NCBI RefSeq assembly: GCF_900110125.1
Contig: NZ_FOCN01000020.1
Span: 1-59,610, forward strand
From: Cryobacterium luteum
GTDB lineage: Bacteria; Actinomycetota; Actinomycetes; Actinomycetales; Microbacteriaceae
Direction: 5' to 3'
DNA: 59,610 bases
The stretch's first letter is position 1. Each line of letters starts with the position of its first letter. This document shows positions 1-8,769 of the stretch, one piece after another. The notes under the pieces were generated by a model that was not told where the DNA came from, made no database searches, and saw nothing but the letters and a program-made list of their open reading frames with translations. Position numbers and translations under genes: made by a program.

Positions 1-150
1 AAGCACTGCGGCTTTCCGCACCTTTGGGGTACGTATAGATACATTACGGCCACCCAGCCCACCCGTCAAAACACACCCCACCCGGGCGTGTCGCAGTACC
101 ACGCGCCTCTTCCGCGCGAGCGCCCCGACGCCCGGGCCCACCTTTCGAAA

Positions 151-220
151 CCGGGCCCACCGTCGGAAACCCGGCCCACGATAGAACATGGGCCCAGTTT
201 CCGGGACCGGGCCCGGAAAG
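151..220. repeat. GGGCCC palindromic element, copy A
   Basis: This is one of four related copies of about 70 bp (others at 16102-16172, 21918-21986 and 23335-23402). Shared landmarks are GGGCCCA, about 10 variable bases, TGGGCCC, then RGTTKCCGGG and CCGGGCCCGG. The centre forms a GGGCCCA/TGGGCCC stem with an outer GC-rich stem. This copy and the one at 16102 share TGGGCCCAGTTTCCGGGACC exactly. It lies between genes. Confidence 0.8.
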
Positions 221-281
221 AAATGGCGGGGCCGGCATCCGCTCCCCCAGCGACCGGGCCCACCTTCGGCAACCCGGCCCC

Positions 282-346
282 ACGCGCCGGGCCCACCCGC
301 CGGGCCCACGCGCCGGGCCCACGCGCCGGGCCCACGCGCCGGGCCC
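282..346. repeat. 13-bp tandem repeat, five units
   Basis: Five consecutive units of ACGCGCCGGGCCC run from 282 to 346; the second has ACC for ACG at its start. Each unit carries the GGGCCC core found in the neighbouring palindromic element, so the array may have grown by slippage from that element. Confidence 0.85.
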
Positions 347-359
347 ACCCTTTGACCAC

Positions 360-408
360 GGGCCCAGTTTAGAAACTGGGCCCAGGGACGGGGCCCGGGC
401 CCCGTCCC
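360..408. repeat. Paired palindromes downstream of adenosylhomocysteinase
   Basis: Two 24-bp palindromes follow each other. The first (360-383) has arms GGGCCCAGTTT/AAACTGGGCCC around a central AG; the second (385-408) is GGGACGGGGCCC followed by its own reverse complement. The pair recurs at 16030-16078 and, rearranged, at 23471-23542. It starts 15 bp past the end of the adenosylhomocysteinase gene, so it may act as a terminator or 3'-end hairpin, although no T-run follows. Confidence 0.8.
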
Positions 409-422
409 ACGAGTTGCAGGGG

Positions 423-1910
<1,488 letters not shown>

Positions 1911-2114
1911 GGTGCTATCTTGCCATTTCTGTCTGGACGACCTCCGCATTGTTAGCCCAGGCGGCACGGTCGCCAGAGCGGATGCCGCCGGCCGGCGCCA
2001 CACGACTGCTGCGCCGAGCACAGTGCCGAGGTTGAACGCCGCAAATTGGCCGCGGAGGTGAGCGTGGCGGCGCCGTCCGCGCAGCGCACGACCGAGTCGA
2101 CGCTGTCGCGCGGG

Positions 2115-2339
2115 TCAGTTGTTGGCGCCCGGCTCGTCGGCGACGAGGCGGTGGCGCATCAGCTGCCAGCCCTGGGGAGCGCTCGTGCGTTCCGCGTGCC
2201 GGGAACACAGGTCGAAGCTGTGCGGTTCTTTGCGGCCGGAGAGTGGACCGAGCACGGCCAACGACTCCCCATAGTCGAAGGTGAGCGTGGCCACCGAGGG
2301 TTCGAGGCAGGCAACACGAGAACACGCACGGAATGTCAT
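2115..2339 (-). CDS. DUF3499 family protein
   Basis: This 74-residue protein matches the small actinobacterial DUF3499 family by its N-terminal RACSR-x2-C, VATLTFDYGESLAVLGPL and DLCSRHAERTSAPQGWQ segments. The Cys and His residues suggest possible metal binding, but the function is unknown. It is divergent from the metallopeptidase-like gene with only 44 bp between starts. In many actinobacteria DUF3499, a metallopeptidase, whiB, mannose-metabolism genes and sahH lie close together, which supports the call. Confidence 0.85.
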   Translation of the reverse strand: MTFRACSRVACLEPSVATLTFDYGESLAVLGPLSGRKEPHSFDLCSRHAERTSAPQGWQLMRHRLVADEPGANN

Positions 2340-2383
2340 TGCCTATAAGGGTACCGGCTGCCGGCCCGCCGTAGGATGGCAGC

Positions 2384-2830
2384 ATGTCCCGATCCCGTCG
2401 TTCCGCAGCGCCCGAACCGACCGTGCGCGGCCGTGGGCGCGATCGGCACGGCCGCGGCATCCGCAGTTCGGCGACGGGCCCGTTCCTGCCGCCGCTGCGC
2501 ACCCGCATCGACCTGTTCGACATGACGATCGCCTCGACGATTGAATATTTGCGCGGCGTCTGGCCGGAAGAACTGGGCACGTCGGTGTTCGAAGTTGCCT
2601 CGGGCCCCACCTCGGTCATTCCGGGCGTCGGGGTGGAACGCTGGATGGTGACGCCGGAGACGAACCGCGTGGTGTTCTACCGCCTGCCCATCCAGCGCCT
2701 GTCGCGCCTGCACGAAAACGATGAGATGCACCAGCGCATGATGATCGAGACCTGCGTGTTTCGTGGCGTCGCCGAATTGCTCGGCAAAGACCCCTGGGAT
2801 CTCGCGCCGGATCGCTTCCGCCACTTCTAA
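2384..2830 (+). CDS. Metallopeptidase family (DUF1025-like) protein
   Basis: The 148-residue product has a basic, variable N-terminus and then a domain resembling small actinobacterial zincin-like proteins. Similar parts are LPPLRTRIDLFD, RVVFYRLPIQRL and the helix with MHQRMMIETCVFRGVAELLG ahead of DPWDLAPDRF. A canonical HExxH is absent: the only HE (in LHENDE) is not followed by a correctly spaced His, so proteolytic activity is doubtful. TAGGAT at 2372-2377 sits a few bases before the ATG, which would fit a leaderless transcript. It is divergent from DUF3499, the usual partner. Confidence 0.75.
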   Translation: MSRSRRSAAPEPTVRGRGRDRHGRGIRSSATGPFLPPLRTRIDLFDMTIASTIEYLRGVWPEELGTSVFEVASGPTSVIPGVGVERWMVTPETNRVVFYRLPIQRLSRLHENDEMHQRMMIETCVFRGVAELLGKDPWDLAPDRFRHF

Positions 2831-2856
2831 CGCCGGACGCCCGCCCCGACAGCGTC

Positions 2857-2921
2857 GCGGCCCGGGCTCGAGAAGCCTGCACGGGTTCAGACCCGTGAGA
2901 ATTTTCTCAGCACGAGCCGCG
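2857..2921. repeat. CACGGGTTC hairpin repeat, copy 1 of 3
   Basis: This imperfect inverted repeat centres on CACGGGTTC-AG-ACCCGTG, with outer GAGAAG/CTTCTC-like arms and the ending CACGAGCCGCGA. Related copies lie at 3917-3980 and 12644-12710. All three are intergenic near gene ends. Confidence 0.7.
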
Positions 2922-2961
2922 AGCGGGAAACGGGCGAAGCGGGCATCCGCTCGATCCCAAT

Positions 2962-3000
2962 CCCGCGATCCCTTTCGACGACTGGGATCGCGGGGGTTTT
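2962..3000 (+). terminator. Rho-independent-like terminator
   Basis: An 11-bp stem CCCGCGATCCC/GGGATCGCGGG with an 11-base loop is followed by GGTTTT. It lies 130 bp after the metallopeptidase-like gene and before the lipoprotein gene. Confidence 0.7.
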
Positions 3001-3145
3001 GGCGCACCCACTTTGCTGAACGTTTGCTGTATTGAGTAACGGAAAGGTAACGGAATGGGGCAATTCCAAACCATTTCGGGGGTGGAGCCGAACACCATGC
3101 AGACCCCAACACCACCTGCTCGATCTACAGAAAAGGATTCATCCC

Positions 3146-3826
3146 ATGCGCACATTCACCAAGGCCACCATCGGTTTCGCGTCAGCTGGAATTCTCATCG
3201 CCGGCCTCGCGGGATGCTCGACGTCCGCGACGACGTCGACTCCGGCGCCGGCCGCCAGCTCGTCCAGCTCGGCCTCCGCTGACCCGACGCCCCTCGCCTC
3301 GATCCCCAGCCTGTCCGGTGTCGACACCGCCGTGCTGCTCGACGCGGACTTCGCTGCGGCCCTGACGAGCCTCGGCCTCAGCGCCGGCACCGTGGGAACG
3401 GCCACCCTCGAAGAGGGCAGCCTGCACTTCCCGATCACCGGTGGAAACGTGGACTACTACGACCCGCAGGAAGACTACCGCCCCTACGTTCAGGGCTCCA
3501 TCGAGCACGAGGGTTCCGGTTTCTCGCTGACCGCCGGCGACACCGTCGTCGAACTGACCAACTTCACCATCGACCCGGGCACCTCGGAGCTTCTCGGTGA
3601 CGTCTCGGTCAACGGTGAGTCCGCCGCGACCCAGACCCTGCTGTTCAACCTCTACGGTGGAACCCTTGAGCCCCTCCAGATGGACGGCGACAACGCTATC
3701 CTCACCGGAACCACTGTTCACATCTCCTCCGTCGCCGCCGGCCTGCTGAACTCCACCTTCAACACCGACGCCGTCGCTGACCAGCTGCTCGTCGGTATCG
3801 CGACCATCACCGCCGCAACCAAGTAG
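3146..3826 (+). CDS. Secreted lipoprotein of unknown function
   Basis: The 226-residue product has a type II signal peptide with lipobox LAGC (Cys about 24), followed by a Ser/Thr/Pro/Ala-rich linker to about residue 50. The rest looks beta-rich, with segments such as FPITGGNVDYYDP, GSIEHEGSGFSL and ELTNFTIDPGTSELLG. It is probably anchored on the outer face of the membrane. I do not recognise the domain with confidence. AAAAGGA at 3131-3137 is well placed for the ATG at 3146; an upstream in-frame start would spoil the signal peptide. A GC-rich hairpin follows, so it is likely monocistronic. Its Ala, Thr and Val codons are strongly C-biased, as expected of a highly expressed gene. Confidence 0.8.
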   Translation: MRTFTKATIGFASAGILIAGLAGCSTSATTSTPAPAASSSSSASADPTPLASIPSLSGVDTAVLLDADFAAALTSLGLSAGTVGTATLEEGSLHFPITGGNVDYYDPQEDYRPYVQGSIEHEGSGFSLTAGDTVVELTNFTIDPGTSELLGDVSVNGESAATQTLLFNLYGGTLEPLQMDGDNAILTGTTVHISSVAAGLLNSTFNTDAVADQLLVGIATITAATK

Positions 3827-3857
3827 TCAGTCGGCTCCTCACAGAGTCAGCTACACA

Positions 3858-3899
3858 GCACAAATCGGGGCTCGCCACACGGCGGGCCCCGATTTGTGC
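3858..3899 (+). terminator. Hairpin terminator after the lipoprotein gene
   Basis: A 14-bp stem GCACAAATCGGGGC/GCCCCGATTTGTGC begins about 30 bp after the stop. It lacks a long T-run, but position and strength suggest transcription termination for either strand. Confidence 0.7.
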
Positions 3900-3916
3900 G
3901 CGCCCGGCCGGTTCGT

Positions 3917-3980
3917 GGCACGTCTTTGAGAGGTCGGCACGTGTTCAAACCCGTGCCACCTTCTCAAACACGTGCCGCGA
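3917..3980. repeat. CACGGGTTC hairpin repeat, copy 2 of 3
   Basis: The sequence runs GGCACGTCTTTGAGA, then GGCACGTGTTC-AA-ACCCGTGCC, then TTCTCAAACACGTGCC, forming a nested inverted repeat of about 64 bp. It sits between a lipoprotein terminator and the 3' end of the glycerophosphodiesterase gene. Confidence 0.8.
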
Positions 3981-4040
3981 GGGGATGGGGCGGCGGAACG
4001 GGCGGCGGGGCGGCCGGGCCGCGAGCATCCGCTCACCGCA

Positions 4041-5072
4041 TCAAACGGATGCCGCCACCCGGCTGCGCAGGTCGTCGCGCACGCTGACGGCGAGGTCGGG
4101 GTGGTCGACGAAGACCCCGTCGATTCCGCTGGCCATGACGGCGGCGAACTCACCGCGCCAGTGTCCGAAGGTGGCGGCCAGCTCACCCCGCCGGTGCGGC
4201 TCGGTGAGGAACGCATTCTCGGGCCGGAGGGTCCAGCAGAAGATTTGCAGCCCGGCCGCGTGGGCGTCGGCGACGAGGGTCGACGTGACGAGCTCGCCGT
4301 CGGAATTCGCTTCGATGATCAATGATTTGTCGACGCTGATGCCGTGCAGCGTGCTGCTGTCGCCGAGGGCGGCGAGCCCGGCCTTGGTGAGGTGGTCGGC
4401 GTAGTAGGGCGCGGCGGCCCCGAGTTCGACGATTTTGTCGAGCGACTGACCGGCCGGGGCGATCAGGAACACGTTGCGGGCGATGATGCCGCGCGCGGCG
4501 ATCTGATCGAGCACGGTGGGTTCGAAGCTTTCGATGATGAGGCGCCCGTCGTTGCCGTTCCAGCCGGCCGCGCGCACTTCAGCGGCAAACAACTCATCGA
4601 GCGGCAGGCCGATCGAGGTGAAGTAGGCGGCGCTCTTGATCTCGGCGACCATGCCGAGGGTGCGACGGTGCCTGTTCGACGCCGCGTCGACCAGGTCGAA
4701 TAGGTCGCTCAGGCGCAGGATCGGGTGCTGGTCGTCGTGTCGGGCGCTCTTCGGCCGCAGGTGGGCGAGGCGCTCCCGGGCGCGCAGCGTGGCCAGTTCG
4801 GCCCAGGTGAAATCTTCGGTGAACCAGCCGGCGACGGTGTGGCCGAGAAACTCCTTGGTGGTGCGGCGGCCGGCGAACTCGGCGCGGGAGGCAACATCCG
4901 TTGTGACGGAAATGTCGTTCTCATGACGCAGCACCAGGATGCCGTCGCGGGTGGCGACGATATCGGGCTCGACGGCGTCGGCGCCGAGCTCGAACGCGAG
5001 GTCATAGGCGAAAGCGGTGTGTTCGGGGCGGTAGCCGCTGGCTCCGCGATGACCAATGACGAGTGGGGGCAT
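4041..5072 (-). CDS. ugpQ: Glycerophosphodiester phosphodiesterase, cytosolic
   Basis: This enzyme releases sn-glycerol 3-phosphate from glycerophosphodiesters. The 343-residue product has the GDPD signature: IGHRGASGYRPEHT at the N-terminus (catalytic His), then EPDIVATRDG with metal-binding acidic residues, RHENDIS, a central EIKS, and the C-terminal FCWTLRPEN and DGVFVDHPD. No signal peptide is seen, so it should act inside the cell. The ATG at 5072 was chosen; a GTG two codons upstream (5078) is possible. It is divergent from a Ugp-type transporter, the classical partner, which supports the gene name. A PHO-box-like site lies just upstream. Confidence 0.9.
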   Translation of the reverse strand: MPPLVIGHRGASGYRPEHTAFAYDLAFELGADAVEPDIVATRDGILVLRHENDISVTTDVASRAEFAGRRTTKEFLGHTVAGWFTEDFTWAELATLRARERLAHLRPKSARHDDQHPILRLSDLFDLVDAASNRHRRTLGMVAEIKSAAYFTSIGLPLDELFAAEVRAAGWNGNDGRLIIESFEPTVLDQIAARGIIARNVFLIAPAGQSLDKIVELGAAAPYYADHLTKAGLAALGDSSTLHGISVDKSLIIEANSDGELVTSTLVADAHAAGLQIFCWTLRPENAFLTEPHRRGELAATFGHWRGEFAAVMASGIDGVFVDHPDLAVSVRDDLRSRVAASV

Positions 5073-5111
5073 CTGCACACCGTAACGGCGGGAGATGACG
5101 CCGACGGCCAG

Positions 5112-5133
5112 GGCGGGTGAACACCCGCTGAAG
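5112..5133 (-). promoter_or_regulatory. Candidate PHO box between ugpQ and ugpA
   Basis: Read on the minus strand, two adjacent 11-mers are CTTCAGCGGGT and GTTCACCCGCC. The second matches the Streptomyces PhoP direct-repeat consensus GTTCACC at all seven positions; the first matches at five. The site is 40 bp upstream of ugpQ and about 140 bp upstream of ugpA, genes commonly under phosphate control. It also forms the inverted repeat GCGGGTG/CACCCGC. Binding by PhoP is inference. Confidence 0.45.
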
Positions 5134-5270
5134 TTTCGGTTCTGTGCAGGCGAACGCCTCGCGACAACTGTGCATATCCCTGCAAATTGGCCGATCAGCG
5201 CCCTGTGCGCTGCCTAACCTGACAGAGTCTGCTGCTTGGCCGACGGTATTTTTCAGGAAGATTTCAGCGT

Positions 5271-6266
5271 ATGCGCACCATCGAGGACCTGCAGCGCGAC
5301 ACCGATTCAGCGGTGGCGGTCGCGGCCCCGAACGGCGCTGTCGGCGCACCGTTGACCCCCGCGCCGCCCCGCACGTTCACGCCGCGTAGGAAGAAGAAGC
5401 CGTGGAAATCGTGGCTGCTTTTTCTGCTGTTCGCCGGCCCGAACGTGGCCCTGCTGATCGTCTTCACCTACAAGCCGTTGCTGCAGTCGCTGTACTACTC
5501 GACGCTGCAATGGAATCTCGGGTCAGCCTCGGCGATTCCGGTGGGGCTCGGCAACTACGTGGCCTGGTTCACCGACCCGGGCACGGCGCGCGTGGTCACG
5601 GTCACCCTGATCTTCACGGTCGCGACCGTCGGCGGCGGCATGGTCATCGGCCTGGTGTTCGCGGTGCTGCTCAACCGCAAACTGCACGGTCGCGGCGCAG
5701 CGCGCACCATCGTTGTGGCCCCGTACGTGCTCTCGGGCGTGGCGGTCGGCCTGCTCTGGCTGTTCGTGTTCGACCCGAACTTCGGCATCACCGCGGCGCT
5801 GCTCGACGCGATCGGCGTGGCCTCACCGCCTTGGTACAACGATCCGCACTGGGCGCTGGTCATGGTCATCATCGTCTACCTGTGGAAGAACGTAGGCTAC
5901 GTGGCGCTCATCTACCTGGCCGCGCTGCAGTCGGTGCCGCGGGACCTGCTCGAAGCCGCGTCGCTCGACGGCGCCTCTCCGGTGCGCGCCTTTCGCAACA
6001 TTGTGCTGCCGCTGCTCGGCCCGACGACGTTCTTTCTGTCGATCACGACGCTGCTGAGCTCGCTGCAGTCGTTCGACATCATTCAGGCCATGACCCGCGG
6101 CGGGCCGCTCGAGGGCACCACCACGATGATGTACCAGATCTACCAGGAAGGCTTTCAGGCCGGTCGGGCCGGGTACTCCTCGGCGGTCGCGACCATTCTG
6201 TTCGCCGTTCTGCTCGTGGTCACCCTGATCCAAATGAAATATGTCGAGAAACGAGTGCACTACTGA
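5271..6266 (+). CDS. ugpA: ABC transporter permease, UgpA type
   Basis: This 331-residue integral membrane protein belongs to the MalF/UgpA permease family for sugars and glycerol phosphates. A proline/basic-rich cytoplasmic N-terminus of about 45 residues precedes roughly six membrane segments. The EAA loop that contacts the ATPase is at about 228-248 (EAASLDGASPVRAFRNIVLP). Its stop codon overlaps the next start (TGA in ATGA), so it is translationally coupled to ugpE. Divergence from a glycerophosphodiesterase points to glycerol-3-phosphate or glycerophosphodiesters as substrate, although MalF-type permeases of many sugars look alike. Confidence 0.85.
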   Translation: MRTIEDLQRDTDSAVAVAAPNGAVGAPLTPAPPRTFTPRRKKKPWKSWLLFLLFAGPNVALLIVFTYKPLLQSLYYSTLQWNLGSASAIPVGLGNYVAWFTDPGTARVVTVTLIFTVATVGGGMVIGLVFAVLLNRKLHGRGAARTIVVAPYVLSGVAVGLLWLFVFDPNFGITAALLDAIGVASPPWYNDPHWALVMVIIVYLWKNVGYVALIYLAALQSVPRDLLEAASLDGASPVRAFRNIVLPLLGPTTFFLSITTLLSSLQSFDIIQAMTRGGPLEGTTTMMYQIYQEGFQAGRAGYSSAVATILFAVLLVVTLIQMKYVEKRVHY

Positions 6267-7120
6267 TGGCCACGCCGAGCCTTTCCACACCCACGCGGCG
6301 CCGCAAGCCGCTGCAGCTCGGCGGCTACCTCGGCCTTGCGGTAGCCATCGCGATCATGATTCTGCCGCTGGTCTGGATGTTCCTGGCCGGGTTCAAGGAA
6401 CGCGATGAGATCTACACCGTGCCGATTCAGTGGCTGCCCGAAGCCTATGACCTGTCAAACTACGCCGCCGCGCTGGCCGCCGTGCCGTTCGGCAGCTTCT
6501 TTCTCAACAGCACCATCACCACCGTGATCGGCGCCGGCCTCAAGCTGCTGCTCGGCCTGACCACCGCCTACGCGGTCGTGTTTTTGGAGTTTCCGTTCAA
6601 GAAGTTCGTCTTCGGTTTGGTGATCTTCGCCCTGCTGGTGCCGCAGCAGATCGTGATGATTCCCAACTTCACCCTCGTGGCGTCGCTCGGCTGGATCAAC
6701 ACCTACCAGGGCATCATCGTTCCGGGCCTGGCCAGCGCGTTCGGCACGTTTCTGTTTCGCCAGCACTTTCTCACCCTGCCGATCTCCATTCTCGAAGCCG
6801 CCGCGCTCGACGGTGCCAGCCACTGGACCCGCCTGTGGCGTTTCATCGTGCCGATTTCCGCGCCGACCATCGCTGCGGTCGCCCTGGTTTCGATCGTCTC
6901 GGAGTGGAACGAGTACCTCTGGCCGCTGCTCGTCGTGGACCGTTCCGACATGATGACGCTGCCCGTGGGGCTCATGCTGCTGCAGAACAACGACGGCGTC
7001 ACCAACTGGGGCGTGCTCATGGCCGGCACCGTGCTGGTCACCGTGCCCGTGCTCATCGCGTTCTTTGCGCTGCAGAAGAAAATCATCGCCGGGCTGACCG
7101 CCGGCGGCGTCACCGGCTGA
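6266..7120 (+). CDS. ugpE: ABC transporter permease, UgpE type
   Basis: This 284-residue permease of the MalG/UgpE family has about six membrane segments and an EAA loop at about 177-197 (ILEAAALDGASHWTRLWRF). The C-terminal segment LVSIVSEWNEYLWPLLVV is typical of MalG-like proteins. The ATG overlaps the ugpA stop by 4 bp. With UgpA it should form the membrane channel for the binding protein encoded next. No ATP-binding subunit is encoded nearby, so a shared ATPase elsewhere in the genome is inferred. Confidence 0.88.
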   Translation: MATPSLSTPTRRRKPLQLGGYLGLAVAIAIMILPLVWMFLAGFKERDEIYTVPIQWLPEAYDLSNYAAALAAVPFGSFFLNSTITTVIGAGLKLLLGLTTAYAVVFLEFPFKKFVFGLVIFALLVPQQIVMIPNFTLVASLGWINTYQGIIVPGLASAFGTFLFRQHFLTLPISILEAAALDGASHWTRLWRFIVPISAPTIAAVALVSIVSEWNEYLWPLLVVDRSDMMTLPVGLMLLQNNDGVTNWGVLMAGTVLVTVPVLIAFFALQKKIIAGLTAGGVTG

Positions 7121-7203
7121 CGCTGCGCACATCCGTTTATTTGAGCGGATGCGCGCCGCCAATTTTTCCTGTTCATCGTGTGTACCCCTTCAAGGAGAGT
7201 TCT

Positions 7204-8556
7204 ATGACCGCGACACCCACCTTCACCATCAACCGCCGGCAGATTTTGAAACTCGCCGCGGTGTTCGGTGCCACCGCCACCCTCGCCGCGTGCAGCGGCC
7301 CGTCGCTCGGAGCGGGCGCCGGAGCCGCTTCGCGCGCCGCGACCGACTGGACCGGCATCGTGCCGGCGAAGGAGATCACCTGGTGGAGCAACCACCCGGG
7401 CACCTCGAAACTGATCGAACAAGAGATCATCAAGCGTTTTCAGGCCGAGAATCCGGAGATCACGGTGACCCTGGTCACGGCCGGCGCCAACTACGACGAG
7501 ATCGCGCAGAAATTCCAGGCGGCGTCGGGTACCAACAGCGTGCCGGACCTCGTGCTGGCGAGCGATGTGTGGTGGTTCCGCTACATGATCAACGGCCAGG
7601 TGCTGCCGCTGGACGACCTCGCCAAGCACCTCGAGTTCGACACCGACGACTTCAACAAGACCCTGTACGACGACTACACCTTCACCGGCAACCACTGGGC
7701 CATCCCCTACGCCCGGTCGACCCCGCTGTTCTATTACAACAAGGCCGTCTGGGCCAAGGCCGGACTGCCCGACCGCGCGCCGAAGACCTGGGCCGAGTTC
7801 GACGAGTGGGCGCCGAAGATCGCGGCCGACGGCGGCGTCACCCCGCTGGGTCTCGGCAAGGGCGCATCCTGGGCGGCGTGGTGGTTCTGCAACATGCTGT
7901 GGGGCCAGGGCGGCGCGTACTCCGACGAGTGGACGATGACCCTCGACACCCCCGAAGCGATCGCGGCCGCGGACTACCTGCAGTCGCTGATCTACGAGAG
8001 GAAGGTCGCCACGGTGGCCGCCGTCGACCAGGTCGCCGACTTCGGCGCCGGCCTGACCGGCTGCATCATGGGCTCGACCGGGTCACTCACCGGCATTCTC
8101 AAGGCCGCGACGTTCGAGGTCGGCACCGGCTTTCTGCCCGAAGGCCCGGAGGGGCAGGCCTGCCCGACCGGCGGGACCGGCGTCGCCATCGCCGCCGACC
8201 GCACCCCCGAGCAGCAGCTGGCCGCTGGAATGTTCCTCAAATTTCTGACCAACTCGGAGAACACCGCTTACTTCTCGTCGAACACCGGCTACATGCCGGT
8301 GCGTACCTCGGCCCGCGACGGCGAGACGATGACCCAGGTCTACGCCGAGTTCCCGCAGTTTCGCACGGCGGTCGACCAGCTCGAGACCACCCGCTCCCAG
8401 GACTGGGGCCGCGTCTTCGTGCCGAACGCCGACAAGGAACTCACGACGGCGCTCGAAAAGATCATGCTGCAGCAGACCGCCCCGGCCGAGGCGTTCGCGG
8501 TCGCGAGCACGGCCATTGCGACCTCGTTCGACGAGAACGTGAGCCCGTACCTGTAG
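7204..8556 (+). CDS. ugpB: Extracellular solute-binding lipoprotein, UgpB type
   Basis: This 450-residue substrate-binding protein delivers glycerol-3-phosphate or a related solute to the UgpAE channel. The N-terminus combines a twin-arginine motif (NRRQILKLAAV) with the lipobox LAAC (Cys30), so Tat export and lipid anchoring are likely. The mature part begins near KEITWWSNHPGT, typical of family 1 binding proteins, and contains PYARSTPLFYYNK, GLPDRAPKTWAEF and GKGASWAAWWF, the last resembling UgpB. A strong AAGGAGAG lies 5 bp before the ATG. It is the last gene of the operon, followed by a strong hairpin. Confidence 0.9.
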   Translation: MTATPTFTINRRQILKLAAVFGATATLAACSGPSLGAGAGAASRAATDWTGIVPAKEITWWSNHPGTSKLIEQEIIKRFQAENPEITVTLVTAGANYDEIAQKFQAASGTNSVPDLVLASDVWWFRYMINGQVLPLDDLAKHLEFDTDDFNKTLYDDYTFTGNHWAIPYARSTPLFYYNKAVWAKAGLPDRAPKTWAEFDEWAPKIAADGGVTPLGLGKGASWAAWWFCNMLWGQGGAYSDEWTMTLDTPEAIAAADYLQSLIYERKVATVAAVDQVADFGAGLTGCIMGSTGSLTGILKAATFEVGTGFLPEGPEGQACPTGGTGVAIAADRTPEQQLAAGMFLKFLTNSENTAYFSSNTGYMPVRTSARDGETMTQVYAEFPQFRTAVDQLETTRSQDWGRVFVPNADKELTTALEKIMLQQTAPAEAFAVASTAIATSFDENVSPYL

Positions 8557-8572
8557 GTTTCGGGCATGAAGG

Positions 8573-8605
8573 AGCGGGCCCGCCGGATTGGCGGGCCCGC
8601 TTTGT
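8573..8605 (+). terminator. Terminator after ugpB
   Basis: A perfect 12-bp stem AGCGGGCCCGCC/GGCGGGCCCGCT with a 5-base loop is followed by TTG. It starts 17 bp after the ugpB stop and probably ends the ugp operon. Confidence 0.75.
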
Positions 8606-8681
8606 GCGTGCGGGGCTCTTTGCGGGGGCGGGGCGCGCACTGCGGCATCGGTTCACCGAGCGGACGTTTGCATGCGCCGAG

Positions 8682-8750
8682 CCGTGAGTTTCGGGACATT
8701 TTCGCGCACTTTTGAGCCAGGACTCACGGGTCGGCACGCGAAACTCACGG
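8682..8750. repeat. Intergenic inverted repeat with 12-bp perfect arms
   Basis: The arms CCGTGAGTTTCG (8682-8693) and CGAAACTCACGG (8739-8750) are exact complements, with a second ACTCACGGG copy inside the loop. The element lies between convergent ugpB and the teichoic-acid gene. The sequence differs from the other hairpin families here. Confidence 0.75.
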
Positions 8751-8769
8751 GTCGCGGCCGGGTATTCGT

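Larger units (their letters stand above)
1..422. other. Gene-free stretch filled with GGGCCC-rich repeats
   Basis: No convincing gene is seen here. The small open frames come from GC-rich repeats. From the left it holds a segment (about 60-100) whose reverse complement starts TGCGACACGCCCGGGTGGGG and resembles one arm and loop of the hairpin at 34949-35017. It then holds a 70-bp GGGCCC element (151-220), a 13-bp tandem repeat (282-346) and two palindromes (360-408) just past the adenosylhomocysteinase stop codon. Confidence 0.7.
2831..3145. other. Gene-free stretch with hairpin repeat and terminator
   Basis: Between the metallopeptidase-like gene and the lipoprotein no gene is supported. The stretch contains an imperfect hairpin repeat (2857-2921), a terminator-like hairpin (2962-3000), a GCATCCG motif and presumably the lipoprotein promoter. 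Confidence 0.6.

Noticed and set aside
60..412. CRISPR array
   Set aside because: The 13-bp tandem units have no spacers, and no cas genes are nearby.
1911..2114. Riboswitch or gene remnant before adenosylhomocysteinase
   Set aside because: No conserved SAH or SAM riboswitch pattern was recognised, and the translated frames show no family. It is left as a plain spacer.
5402..8687. Long Arg-rich frames overlapping ugpA, ugpE and ugpB
   Set aside because: They are out-of-frame copies of the transporter genes with Arg/Ala/Gly-rich translation.
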